NCBI GenBank assembly: GCA_945861255.1
Contig: CAMAUG010000081.1
Span: forward strand, 1-12,809
DNA: 12,809 bases
DNA from: Candidatus Sulfopaludibacter sp. SbA3
Lineage (GTDB): Bacteria > Acidobacteriota > Terriglobia > Bryobacterales > Bryobacteraceae
Direction: 5' to 3'
Shown here: in pieces, positions 1 through 5,602 of the stretch
Numbering within the stretch: position 1 is the first letter of the stretch
Layout: every line of letters begins with the position of its first letter
Notes under the pieces: generated by a model
Told to the model about the DNA's origin: nothing
Database searches by the model: none
The model's input: the letters and a program-made list of their open reading frames with translations, nothing else
Translations under genes and position numbers: made by a program

Positions 1-168
1 ATCGACATCGCGGTCACCAGTGTGCTGCAGACCGCGGCCGGCAAAATGATCTTCGGGCGCTTCGACGATCGCGTGCATGCCGTGCATGAGAACAAAATGA
101 ACCACGCCGAGCGGGGCCAGGAGCGGCCCGCGCGCGAACCGGTCTCCGCCGCGGATGCAGGCTCATAG
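1..168 (+). CDS. PIN/TRAM domain protein (YacL-like), C-terminal fragment
   Basis: The frame is open from the first base and ends at TAG 166-168, giving 55 residues; the 5' part lies outside the window. The fragment contains VTSVLQTAAGKMIFGR, which resembles the end of the TRAM domain in YacL-type PIN/TRAM proteins. TRAM is a small RNA-binding beta-barrel, and the PIN domain that would precede it is a metal-dependent nuclease fold, not visible here. A polar, charged tail of about 35 residues follows the TRAM end. Position supports the call: in Firmicutes and several other phyla a yacL-like gene lies immediately before ispD and ispF, as here. The family call rests on one short motif plus context. 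Confidence 0.62.
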   Translation: MDIAVTSVLQTAAGKMIFGRFDDRVHAVHENKMNHAERGQERPAREPVSAADAGS

Positions 169-171
169 CGC

Positions 172-195
172 CCAGCCGCACGCCGCGCGGGCTGG
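172..195 (+). other. Inverted repeat after the PIN/TRAM gene
   Basis: CCAGCC (172-177) and GGCTGG (190-195) form a 6-bp stem around a 12-nt GC-rich loop, starting 4 nt after the TAG stop. No T-run follows, so it is not a classical intrinsic terminator. It also sits where a -35 region for the ispD promoter candidate would lie. Function is unknown. Confidence 0.25.
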
Positions 196-213
196 AACGC
201 GCCGCCATTGGGC

Positions 214-219
214 TACAAT
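214..219 (+). promoter_or_regulatory. Candidate -10 box for ispD (TACAAT)
   Basis: TACAAT matches the bacterial -10 consensus at five of six positions and ends 12 nt before the chosen ispD ATG at 232. I see no convincing -35 hexamer at 16-18 nt spacing and no Shine-Dalgarno sequence between the box and the ATG. If the box is used, the 5' leader would be only about 5 nt. Confidence 0.33.
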
Positions 220-231
220 CATACTTCGACC

Positions 232-948
232 ATGAAAGTCTCCGTCATCCTTCCCGCCGCCGGTCTTGGCACGCGCATGGGCCGTGAGAAATCCGGCACC
301 AGCCGTAAGCAGTTTATGCTGCTGGACGGCGCGCCCATCCTGGTGCATACCATCCGCAAATTTCTGCGGTGCCCATCGGTCAGTGAGATCGTGGTCGCCC
401 TGCGGCAGGAGGATCTGGACTGGGCGCGCGGGCTGGTGCACCAGGAACATCCCGGCAAACCCGTGCGTTTCGTGGAAGGCGGCGACAGCCGCCAACAGTC
501 CGTCGAAAACGCACTGGCATCACTGCCTCCGCAGACAGAGCTAGTGGCGGTGCACGACGCCGTTCGGCCGTTCATCGACCCCGATCTGGTGGAGCAAGTG
601 ATCGCGGAGGCGGCCAGGACGGGCGCGGCGATCGTGGGCATTGTTCCGGTGGACACCGTGAAGCGAGTTCATAAGAACAAGGTCCGCGATACGATTCCTC
701 GTGAGCACCTGGTGCTGGCGCAGACGCCGCAAGTCTTCCGCTTCGACCTCTTGCAGCGCGCCTTCGAAAGCGCGCGCCGGGACCATTTCAACGGCACCGA
801 TGAAGCCAGCCTGGTGGAACGCCTGGAAGTGGGTGAGGTCAGCGTGGTGCAGGGCAGCGACCGCAATATCAAGATCACGCGGCCCACGGATATGGAACTG
901 GCCCACCTGTTTCTTGCCGAAGAGACATCGAGGCAGACGGCGTCGTGA
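232..948 (+). CDS. ispD: 2-C-methyl-D-erythritol 4-phosphate cytidylyltransferase (IspD)
   Basis: IspD transfers CMP from CTP to 2-C-methyl-D-erythritol 4-phosphate in the cytoplasm, the third step of the MEP isoprenoid pathway. The 238-residue protein has the usual family length. The N-terminal nucleotide-binding loop PAAGLGTRMG (residues 8-17) carries R15, and K26 follows in SRKQF; these match E. coli R20 and K27. VHDAVRPF has D109, matching E. coli D106, and NIKITRP has K214, matching E. coli K213. I chose ATG 232 because the IspD fold begins directly there (MKVSVILPAAG). An ATG eight codons upstream (208) would place the TACAAT box inside the gene. The stop overlaps the ispF GTG by 4 nt, so the two genes are probably co-transcribed and translationally coupled. 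Confidence 0.95.
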   Translation: MKVSVILPAAGLGTRMGREKSGTSRKQFMLLDGAPILVHTIRKFLRCPSVSEIVVALRQEDLDWARGLVHQEHPGKPVRFVEGGDSRQQSVENALASLPPQTELVAVHDAVRPFIDPDLVEQVIAEAARTGAAIVGIVPVDTVKRVHKNKVRDTIPREHLVLAQTPQVFRFDLLQRAFESARRDHFNGTDEASLVERLEVGEVSVVQGSDRNIKITRPTDMELAHLFLAEETSRQTAS

Positions 949-1445
949 CCGGCGGGGACGGAAGGTTCACGGAGTTCCGCACCGGCACCGGTTGGGATGT
1001 TCACCGCATCGCCGGTGGGCGCAAGCTAATGCTCGGCGGCGTGGAGATTCCGTGGAGTTATGGCTTGGACGGCCATTCCGACGCCGATGTGCTGCTGCAC
1101 GCGGTCACGGACGCGGTACTGGGCGCGGCCGCGCTAGGGGACATCGGCGAGCACTTCCCCAATTCGGCGCCGGAATGGAAGGATGCACCCAGCCGGCGAT
1201 TTCTGGAGGAAGCCATTATACTGGCGGAGCAACGCGGCTTTTCGCTGGTGAATATCGACTCCACCATCATCCTGGAAACGCCCAAACTCAAGGACTACCG
1301 CGAAGCCATCCGGAAGTCGCTGGCGGAGATCGCCGGATTGCCCCTGGACTGCGTATCGGTGAAGTTCAAGACCGCCGAAGGAGTGGGCCCGGTGGGACGG
1401 GGCATGTCGGCGGAAGCGCAGGCCATCGTGACCCTGGCGCGCTAG
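945..1445 (+). CDS. ispF: 2-C-methyl-D-erythritol 2,4-cyclodiphosphate synthase (IspF)
   Basis: IspF cyclises 4-diphosphocytidyl-2-C-methyl-D-erythritol 2-phosphate to the 2,4-cyclodiphosphate with release of CMP, two MEP-pathway steps after IspD. The 166 residues fit the family plus an N-terminal extension of about 10 residues. Divalent-metal ligands are visible: D18 and H20 in GTGWDVHR and H52 in DADVLLHAVTDA, matching E. coli D8, H10 and H42. GDIGEHFP (65-72) is the usual substrate loop. The C-terminal stretch FKTAEGVGPVGRG replaces the more common TTTEKLGFTGRG but keeps the acidic residue. The start is GTG 945 inside the ispD stop (GTGA overlap); no other suitable start precedes the conserved GTGWDVH. 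Its stop lies 9 nt from the stop of the converging ridA-like gene. Confidence 0.95.
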   Translation: MTGGDGRFTEFRTGTGWDVHRIAGGRKLMLGGVEIPWSYGLDGHSDADVLLHAVTDAVLGAAALGDIGEHFPNSAPEWKDAPSRRFLEEAIILAEQRGFSLVNIDSTIILETPKLKDYREAIRKSLAEIAGLPLDCVSVKFKTAEGVGPVGRGMSAEAQAIVTLAR

Positions 1446-1454
1446 CCTGACGGA

Positions 1455-1898
1455 TCACTCCACTTCCACGATCGCTTCAATCTCAACCGGAATTTGAAAC
1501 GGCAGCGACGCCATCCCCACCGCGCTTCTGGCGTGGCGGCCACGTTCCTCGAAGACGCTGACGAATAGATCGGAGCAACCGTTGATCACTTCCGGGTGCG
1601 CGCCGAATTCCGGCACGGCGTTGACGAAGCCCAGTACTTTGACGATGCGCACCACGCGGTCCAGACTGCCGAGTTCCTGGCGGATCGCGGCGAGTAACTG
1701 TAGCCCCACCTCGCGCGCGCATTCGTAGGCCTGCTGCTGTGATACTTCCGCGCCGACCTTCCCCTTCGTACTGAAAGGGCCCGTGCCGGCCAGAAACAAC
1801 AGATTCCCGGAGCGCACCGCGTTGACGTAGTTTCCGGCGGGCCTTCGGATGGCCGGCAGGGTGATACCCATTTCGCGCAGTCTCGCTTCGGCGGACAT
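1455..1898 (-). CDS. RidA/YjgF-family protein (YER057c/UK114-like subgroup)
   Basis: The gene encodes 147 residues and reads right to left. RidA proteins are small trimeric cytoplasmic enzymes; the best-known members hydrolyse reactive enamines/imines released by PLP enzymes, but many subgroups have no proven substrate. The phrases GKVGAEVS, LGFVNAVPEF, VINGCSDLFV and GRHARSAVGMASLP match the subgroup often annotated as YjgF_YER057c_UK114_like_1, rather than canonical RidA. The arginine that binds the substrate carboxylate in RidA (R105) aligns with R124, and E120 aligns with E139, so the active site looks intact. ATG 1898 is preferred because residues upstream would overlap the qor end and look non-native. 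The qor stop lies 1 nt before this start, so expression is probably coupled to qor. Confidence 0.88.
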   Translation of the reverse strand: MSAEARLREMGITLPAIRRPAGNYVNAVRSGNLLFLAGTGPFSTKGKVGAEVSQQQAYECAREVGLQLLAAIRQELGSLDRVVRIVKVLGFVNAVPEFGAHPEVINGCSDLFVSVFEERGRHARSAVGMASLPFQIPVEIEAIVEVE

Positions 1899-1899
1899 G

Positions 1900-2865
1900 T
1901 CAGATCTCCAGCACCAGTTTGCCCGTGGTCTTGCGGCCCTCCAGATCGCGATGCGCCTGCGCGGCATCGCTCAGCGGATAAACGCGCCCTATTAACAAGT
2001 CCAGCTTCTTTTCCAGTATCCACCGGAACACGTCGCCGGACTGGCGCAACACTTCTTCGCGCGAGCCGTAATTGGCGAGCGACGGGCGCGTCAGGAACAG
2101 TGCTCCCTTGCTCATCAACACCAGCGGGTCAATCGGCGCCACCGGGCCGCTTGATTGCCCAAAGAAAACCATCATGCCGCGCGGCCGCAGGCAATCCAAG
2201 CTCTTGAGGAACGTTGCCTGTCCCACGCCGTCGTAGACCACATCCACGCCTTTGCCGCCCGTAAGGCGTTTGACCTCGCCGACGAAGTCCACGTCGTTGT
2301 AGAGAATCACTTCATCGGCGCCGGCTTTGCGGGCCACCTCGGCCTTGGCGGCGGAACCGGTGGTGGCGATGACGCGCGCGCCGCGCAGCTTTGCCATCTG
2401 GACCACCAGCCGTCCCGTGCCCCCGGCCGCGGCATGCACCAGAGCGGTATGGCTCTGTGCCAAGGGAAACGTCGTGTGCGTAAGATAGTGCGCCGTCATG
2501 CCTTGCAGCATCGCGGCGGCGGCCGTGAGCAACTCTACCCCCTCCGGCACATGCACCAAGTTGTTCACCGGCACCGCGGCATACTCCGCGTAACTGCCGC
2601 GCGACATGGCATACGCCACGCGATCGCCCCGCTTGAATTCCGTAACGCCTTCGCCAAGCGCTTCCACAACACCGGCCCCTTCCGTGCCGAGCACGGCGGG
2701 CAGAGGGATTTTGTATAGGCCTCCGCGATGGTACGTATCGATGTAGTTCACGCCCGAAGCCGCGAGCTTCACCAACACTTGCCCAGTGGCAGGTGAGGGT
2801 TTTTCAAAATCTCCATACTGGAGCGCTTCGACGCCCCCAATCTGATTGATGAAAACTGCTTTCAT
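1900..2865 (-). CDS. qor: NADPH:quinone oxidoreductase, QorA-like (zinc-free MDR family)
   Basis: This is a medium-chain dehydrogenase/reductase of 321 residues, the length of E. coli QorA (about 327). It is expected to reduce quinones with NADPH in the cytoplasm. The N-terminal GroES-like domain has VNYIDTYHRGGLY (39-51), almost the QorA signature. The nucleotide-binding loop HAAAGGTGRLVVQ (144-156) supplies the Rossmann glycines. YDGVGQATFLKSLDCLRPRG (211-230), FFGQSSG and LTRPSLANY also follow the QorA pattern. No structural-zinc cysteine cluster is present. ATG 2865 is chosen because MKAVFINQ is the family's first beta strand; the open frame continues far upstream but would run through the preceding gene. 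That gene's stop overlaps this start as ATGA, and ridA-like follows after 1 nt. The true substrate is not shown by sequence. Confidence 0.92.
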   Translation of the reverse strand: MKAVFINQIGGVEALQYGDFEKPSPATGQVLVKLAASGVNYIDTYHRGGLYKIPLPAVLGTEGAGVVEALGEGVTEFKRGDRVAYAMSRGSYAEYAAVPVNNLVHVPEGVELLTAAAAMLQGMTAHYLTHTTFPLAQSHTALVHAAAGGTGRLVVQMAKLRGARVIATTGSAAKAEVARKAGADEVILYNDVDFVGEVKRLTGGKGVDVVYDGVGQATFLKSLDCLRPRGMMVFFGQSSGPVAPIDPLVLMSKGALFLTRPSLANYGSREEVLRQSGDVFRWILEKKLDLLIGRVYPLSDAAQAHRDLEGRKTTGKLVLEI

Positions 2866-3455
2866 GAAATTCGCAACTTTCTCCGGCGCAGCGTTCTCTG
2901 GAAATGAACGGTTCCGGCAAACAGCAGTAGGTAAGTTAGTGTCAGAGGGAACAACACGAGCCGCGCCCATGCGGCCGCGGCGGCGCCCCCGGTCATGCCC
3001 ATGCGATACAGGGCCAAAGAAGCGGCGTTGCGCCAGTGGCCCCAATCCGCCCAGAAGAAATCGGCGTTCTCATTCATGACCAGGAGCTTGGAGCGAAGGC
3101 GCGCGGCCAGCATCCACTTCCATTTCGTCATGATGGGTTCGCCCGAGCAGATAATGCCGATGAGCGCATAATCGCGCCGCGCGAGTTCGCGATAGAGCCG
3201 TTGCCGCGCCTCCGTCCCCGCGTAGTCGGCCACACGGTGGACATGCCCATCGAAACCTTCCGGCACTCCCGGGAAACAAGTGACCAAATCGATCTCCATC
3301 TGCCCGCCGCCAAGCCGGCGGAGTATCGGAATGACGCGATTCAAGATCGCGCGCGACCCGCTCTCTACTAGGAGCACGCGGGTCAGGGCAGGGGTTCGCC
3401 GGCTGAAAAAATAGCGCAAGAGACTATTGTAGACGCGTTCGGCTGGCGGCGGCAT
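2862..3455 (-). CDS. Conserved-looking hypothetical protein with C-terminal membrane segment
   Basis: The gene encodes 197 residues that I do not assign to a named family. The N-terminal part (about 25-130) has alternating hydrophobic strands such as TRVLLVESG (25-33) and MEIDLVTC (53-60), like a Rossmann-type or glycosyltransferase-B-like domain. Two motif-like stretches stand out: ICSGEPIMTKWKW (102-114) and NENADFFWADWGH (128-140), rich in Trp and polar residues. One hydrophobic helix at about 165-184 (LVLFPLTLTYLLLF) is followed by a basic tail (RTLRRRKLR), suggesting a C-terminal anchor with a cytoplasmic tail. It is the first gene of a - strand unit and its stop overlaps the qor start as ATGA. 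ATG 3455 is the first start before the strand pattern; no Shine-Dalgarno sequence is evident. Acidobacterial proteins with similar motifs are a faint memory, not a verified match. Confidence 0.72.
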   Translation of the reverse strand: MPPPAERVYNSLLRYFFSRRTPALTRVLLVESGSRAILNRVIPILRRLGGGQMEIDLVTCFPGVPEGFDGHVHRVADYAGTEARQRLYRELARRDYALIGIICSGEPIMTKWKWMLAARLRSKLLVMNENADFFWADWGHWRNAASLALYRMGMTGGAAAAAWARLVLFPLTLTYLLLFAGTVHFQRTLRRRKLRIS

Positions 3456-3489
3456 TGGGCGCCGGGCATGGGTCGGTAATTGCGAAAAC

Positions 3490-3517
3490 TTGCCATGCTT
3501 GGACGTAACGCAATAAT
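3490..3517 (+). promoter_or_regulatory. Possible + strand promoter (TTGCCA / AATAAT, 16-nt spacer)
   Basis: TTGCCA at 3490-3495 and AATAAT at 3512-3517 have a 16-nt spacer, an acceptable sigma-70-type layout. Nothing recognisable as a gene begins just downstream; a transcript would pass through the hairpin-rich 3535-3640 segment. It could serve a small RNA, a very distal phoH leader, or be chance. Confidence 0.25.
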
Positions 3518-3534
3518 GGTGCGACGCTCAAACC

Positions 3535-3568
3535 CTGCAATCGAGAGGTTGCGGTTCGTTGCAGAACC
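3535..3568 (+). repeat. Overlapping small inverted repeats
   Basis: CTGCAA (3535-3540) can pair with TTGCAG (3559-3564). Alternatively GGTTC (3553-3557) pairs with GAACC (3564-3568) around a 6-nt loop. The two stems share bases and exclude each other. There is no T-run and no known RNA family match. Confidence 0.3.
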
Positions 3569-3621
3569 AGATGTTGGCGCGACACGCTCGATCCGGAGCC
3601 GTCGGGAGGGAAAACGCCACA

Positions 3622-3640
3622 CCTCGCCGGTGGAGCGAGG
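3622..3640 (-). terminator. Small hairpin after the - strand reading frame
   Basis: CCTCGC (3622-3627) and GCGAGG (3635-3640) form a perfect 6-bp stem with a 7-nt loop. In the - direction the hairpin lies 17 nt beyond the TAA of the frame at 3658-3759, and a short GTTTTCC follows. It could be a weak terminator for that remnant, but the T-run is only four bases. Confidence 0.25.
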
Positions 3641-3657
3641 AGTGATCTGACGACGAA

Positions 3658-3759
3658 TTAATCGCCGCTACCCTCAGCGAGCACCGCCTTGGCCGTCTTG
3701 GGGTTCATCAACGCGTCGGCAAACTTGGCGAGCTCCACGGGGAGACGAAGATGTTCTAG
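3658..3759 (-). pseudogene. Possible 3' remnant of an unidentified gene
   Basis: On the - strand a frame ends at TAA 3660-3658. Its last 33 codons look coding, with G/C-rich third positions and a sensible helical peptide including VELAKFADALMNPKTAKAV. No ATG precedes this part in frame apart from an internal one, and upstream the frame uses CTA repeatedly, rare in neighbouring genes, so coding character fades. The most economical reading is the C-terminal end of a gene whose 5' part was lost or frameshifted; another - frame passing through about 3760-3830 could carry the other piece. A short gene from GTG 3738 is the alternative. I do not recognise the family. Confidence 0.3.
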
Positions 3760-3850
3760 AACTAGCGGCCTCGCTGCGACAAATAGCGCGCAAACGTCCA
3801 CGCCAGATAATTTGCAAAGTGACGACGATCGAGTATTCGGCAGGATGACG

Positions 3851-3904
3851 CCGGGGCCAGGGGCAGGGCCAGAACGGCCCCGCCACGCCAGCCCCAGGCC
3901 CCGG
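3851..3904 (+). repeat. GC-rich imperfect palindrome upstream of phoH
   Basis: The left arm CCGGGGCC (3851-3858) and GGGGC (3860-3864) pairs with GCCCC (3891-3895) and GGCCCCGG (3897-3904), giving 8 bp and 5 bp separated by one A-A mismatch. Inside, GGGCC (3866-3870) and GGCCC (3876-3880) form a second stem around AGAAC. The structure ends 15 nt before the TATCCT box. It could be a REP-like element, a bidirectional terminator without T-run, or a regulator site for phoH. Confidence 0.55.
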
Positions 3905-3919
3905 CCGCTGGTTTCCTGT

Positions 3920-3925
3920 TATCCT
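3920..3925 (+). promoter_or_regulatory. Candidate -10 box for phoH (TATCCT)
   Basis: TATCCT matches the -10 consensus at four of six positions and would start RNA near 3931-3932. That agrees with a near-leaderless start at GTG 3936, or with a leader of about 67 nt before ATG 3999. No clear -35 is seen; the GC-rich palindrome occupies that space. Confidence 0.27.
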
Positions 3926-3998
3926 GACATTGGATGTGCACCCTTCCTCCGCGACCGCGGAAGACCGGCCCTCGCGACACAGCCCTGTGTCCCCGCCC

Positions 3999-5072
3999 AT
4001 GAAGTCCCTTGTGAACAAAAGCACCGTTCAAATCACGCGGGGTATCGAATCCCTGTTCGGCACTCGCGACGAAAATATCCGGCTGATTGAGTCCGGCCTG
4101 AACGTTCGCACGCGCCTGCGCAACGATTCCATCGAGATCGAAGGGGAGGAAGATGCGGTGGCGCGCGCTGCCGGGATTCTCGGCGATTACGCCGCTCTCA
4201 TGCGCGAGGGCCACGTATTCAACAACGGCGATTTGAACAACTACCTGCGCGTGATTACTGCCGATCCGGACACCACGCTGCGGCGGCTTGTGGAGAGCGG
4301 CAAGCAGCGCAGTTTCGGCAAGAAAGTGATCGCGCCGAAGACCATGAATCAGCGCCGTTACGTGGACGCGATTGACGGCCACGATCTGGTGTTCGGCATC
4401 GGTCCGGCGGGCACCGGCAAAACGTATCTTGCGGTGGCGATGGCCGTGGCCGCGCTGCTCTCGAAGCGCGTCAGCCGCATTGTCCTGACCCGGCCCGCGG
4501 TGGAGGCGGGGGAACGTCTCGGCTTTCTACCCGGCACGCTGCAGGAAAAGGTCGACCCTTATCTGCGCCCCCTCTATGACGCGCTCTACGACATGATCGA
4601 GGCCGAGAAGATCGAAAAGCTGATCGAACGGAATACGATTGAAGTGGCTCCGCTCGCCTTCATGCGTGGGCGCACGTTGAACGACAGCTTCATCATCATG
4701 GACGAAGCGCAGAACACTTCGCCCGAGCAGATGAAGATGATTCTGACGCGCCAGGGTTTCAATTCGAAGATGGTGGTCACCGGCGACGTGACGCAGATCG
4801 ACTTGCCCGCCGGCCAGCGCAGCGGCCTAATTGAAGTGATCGATGTCTTGCGCGGCGTGGACGGCATCAGTTTCGTCCAATTCGACGAGCGCGACGTGGT
4901 TCGCCACAACCTGGTGCAAAAAATCGTCAAGGCATATGAGCGTTATAACGAAACGATCGGCGTGAACCGGCAGCTCTCGCTGAGACTTAGCGACAACGGG
5001 TCGGCGGAGGCCACTGAAACGGCGACGCCCCCCGCTTCCGGTGGCGTGGATTCCGCCAACCCCTCGGCCTGA
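3999..5072 (+). CDS. phoH: PhoH-family P-loop ATPase (PhoL/YbeZ type)
   Basis: PhoH-like proteins are cytoplasmic P-loop ATPases; the YbeZ/PhoL type works with YbeY in RNA metabolism and rRNA maturation, though the exact reaction is unsettled. From ATG 3999 the product has 357 residues, the usual size. An N-terminal KH-like region (about 20-65, with LRNDSIEIEGEED) precedes the ATPase domain. Walker A is GPAGTGKT (135-142) and Walker B is IIMDEAQN with D235-E236. VVTGDVTQIDLP and the FDERDVVRHNLVQKIV region are family hallmarks. A low-complexity tail ends the protein. In-frame TTG 3930 and GTG 3936 would add 23 or 21 residues; I prefer ATG because the conserved ITRGIESLFGTRDENIR begins 11 residues later. 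ybeY follows after 11 nt, the first link in phoH-ybeY-corC-era. Confidence 0.93.
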   Translation: MKSLVNKSTVQITRGIESLFGTRDENIRLIESGLNVRTRLRNDSIEIEGEEDAVARAAGILGDYAALMREGHVFNNGDLNNYLRVITADPDTTLRRLVESGKQRSFGKKVIAPKTMNQRRYVDAIDGHDLVFGIGPAGTGKTYLAVAMAVAALLSKRVSRIVLTRPAVEAGERLGFLPGTLQEKVDPYLRPLYDALYDMIEAEKIEKLIERNTIEVAPLAFMRGRTLNDSFIIMDEAQNTSPEQMKMILTRQGFNSKMVVTGDVTQIDLPAGQRSGLIEVIDVLRGVDGISFVQFDERDVVRHNLVQKIVKAYERYNETIGVNRQLSLRLSDNGSAEATETATPPASGGVDSANPSA

Positions 5073-5083
5073 GGCTGCCTCCC

Positions 5084-5602
5084 ATGTCTTCCGACGACAT
5101 ACCGTTGCTGTTTCAAGTTCCCGCCCGCGTGCGTAAGGCGCAGCTGCGCGCGTTCTTGATGAAACTGACGGAACGCGTCACGCGCGGGCGCAAGATCTGC
5201 TGCCTGGTGGCGGGCGACGCGGAGCTGCGGCGGCTAAACCGGCGTTTTCTTGGGAAGAATTTCGCGACCGACGTCCTGTCATTCCCTGCCAGGGGCGACG
5301 ACGAACTGGCCGGCGATCTCGCGATTTCAATGGGCCGCGCCAAAGCGCAGGCCGCCCAGCACGGCCACTCGCTTGACACCGAGCTGTGTATCTTGATGTT
5401 GCACGGGGCGCTGCATCTGGCGGGCATGGATCATGAAACCGACAGCGGAGAGATGGCGCGCGCGGAGACGCGGTGGCGGCGGCGCCTGGGATTGCCGAAC
5501 GGGTTGATTGAAAGAAGCGGAAAGACCGCGGCTCGCGGCGCGGCTCAAACTCCATCGCGGCGGCCAGCAGCGCGCGCTCCGGTGAAAAGGAGCGCGCGAT
5601 GA
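5084..5602 (+). CDS. ybeY: Endoribonuclease YbeY (rRNA maturation factor)
   Basis: YbeY is a zinc-dependent single-strand endoribonuclease needed for 16S rRNA 3'-end processing and 70S ribosome quality control. The signature H-x3-H-x5-H is intact as H107, H111 and H117 in HGALHLAGMDH, and TDVLSFP (62-68) is the second family motif. The core ends near residue 142; a basic, Arg/Ala/Pro-rich tail of about 30 residues follows, making 172 residues against roughly 150-155 in common homologues. ATG 5084 lies 11 nt after the phoH stop, with GAGG at 5071-5074. That GAGG also belongs to the mirror stem GAGGC-T-GCCTC (5071-5081), which could mask it. The tail's 3' end encodes the corC Shine-Dalgarno sequence, and its stop overlaps the corC start as ATGA. 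Confidence 0.95.
   Translation: MSSDDIPLLFQVPARVRKAQLRAFLMKLTERVTRGRKICCLVAGDAELRRLNRRFLGKNFATDVLSFPARGDDELAGDLAISMGRAKAQAAQHGHSLDTELCILMLHGALHLAGMDHETDSGEMARAETRWRRRLGLPNGLIERSGKTAARGAAQTPSRRPAARAPVKRSAR
5587..5592 (+). promoter_or_regulatory. Shine-Dalgarno sequence for the CorC-like gene (AAGGAG)
   Basis: AAGGAG ends 6 nt before ATG 5599 and lies inside the end of ybeY. It is the clearest ribosome-binding site in the window and decides this start; most other starts here lack such a site or rely on overlap. Confidence 0.7.

Larger units (their letters stand above)
3456..3998. other. Long intergenic region between divergent gene units
   Basis: This gap of about 540 nt separates the left-reading unknown/qor/ridA-like unit from the right-reading phoH unit, and should hold promoters for both. 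Visible in it: a possible + strand promoter (3490-3517), hairpin-forming segments (3535-3568 and 3622-3640), a - strand frame that looks coding only near its 3' end (3658-3759), a 10-bp perfect palindrome GTTCTAGAAC (3753-3762), a GC-rich palindrome (3851-3904), and a -10-like TATCCT (3920-3925). Short frames across the rest, such as a 44-codon + frame from 3516, are basic and have no recognisable family. The last 69 nt could belong to phoH if an upstream start is used. Confidence 0.6.

Noticed and set aside
3383..3622. A 79-codon - strand frame overlapping the start of the unknown protein gene
   Set aside because: Composition is Arg/Ser-rich like a shadow frame, it overlaps the better-supported frame at 2862-3455, and it shows no recognisable motif.
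3516..3650. A 44-codon + strand frame beginning with ATG in the intergenic region
   Set aside because: Its ATG overlaps the candidate -10 box, it has no ribosome-binding site, and the peptide is basic and unstructured. It looks like chance.
3753..3762. GTTCTAGAAC as a possible LexA/SOS operator
   Set aside because: The half-sites are in the wrong order and spacing compared with known GAAC-N4-GTTC or CGAAC-N4-GTTCG boxes, and no SOS gene is adjacent.
3752..3765. TTCTAGAACTAG resembles part of a common cloning-vector polylinker
   Set aside because: The match is only about 11 bases, the flanks differ from the vector, and surrounding sequence fits the native genome. No sign of vector contamination.
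3456..3998. Insertion sequence or integrated element in the only long gap
   Set aside because: No transposase or integrase motif, no terminal inverted repeats bounded by target duplications, and no tRNA gene is present.
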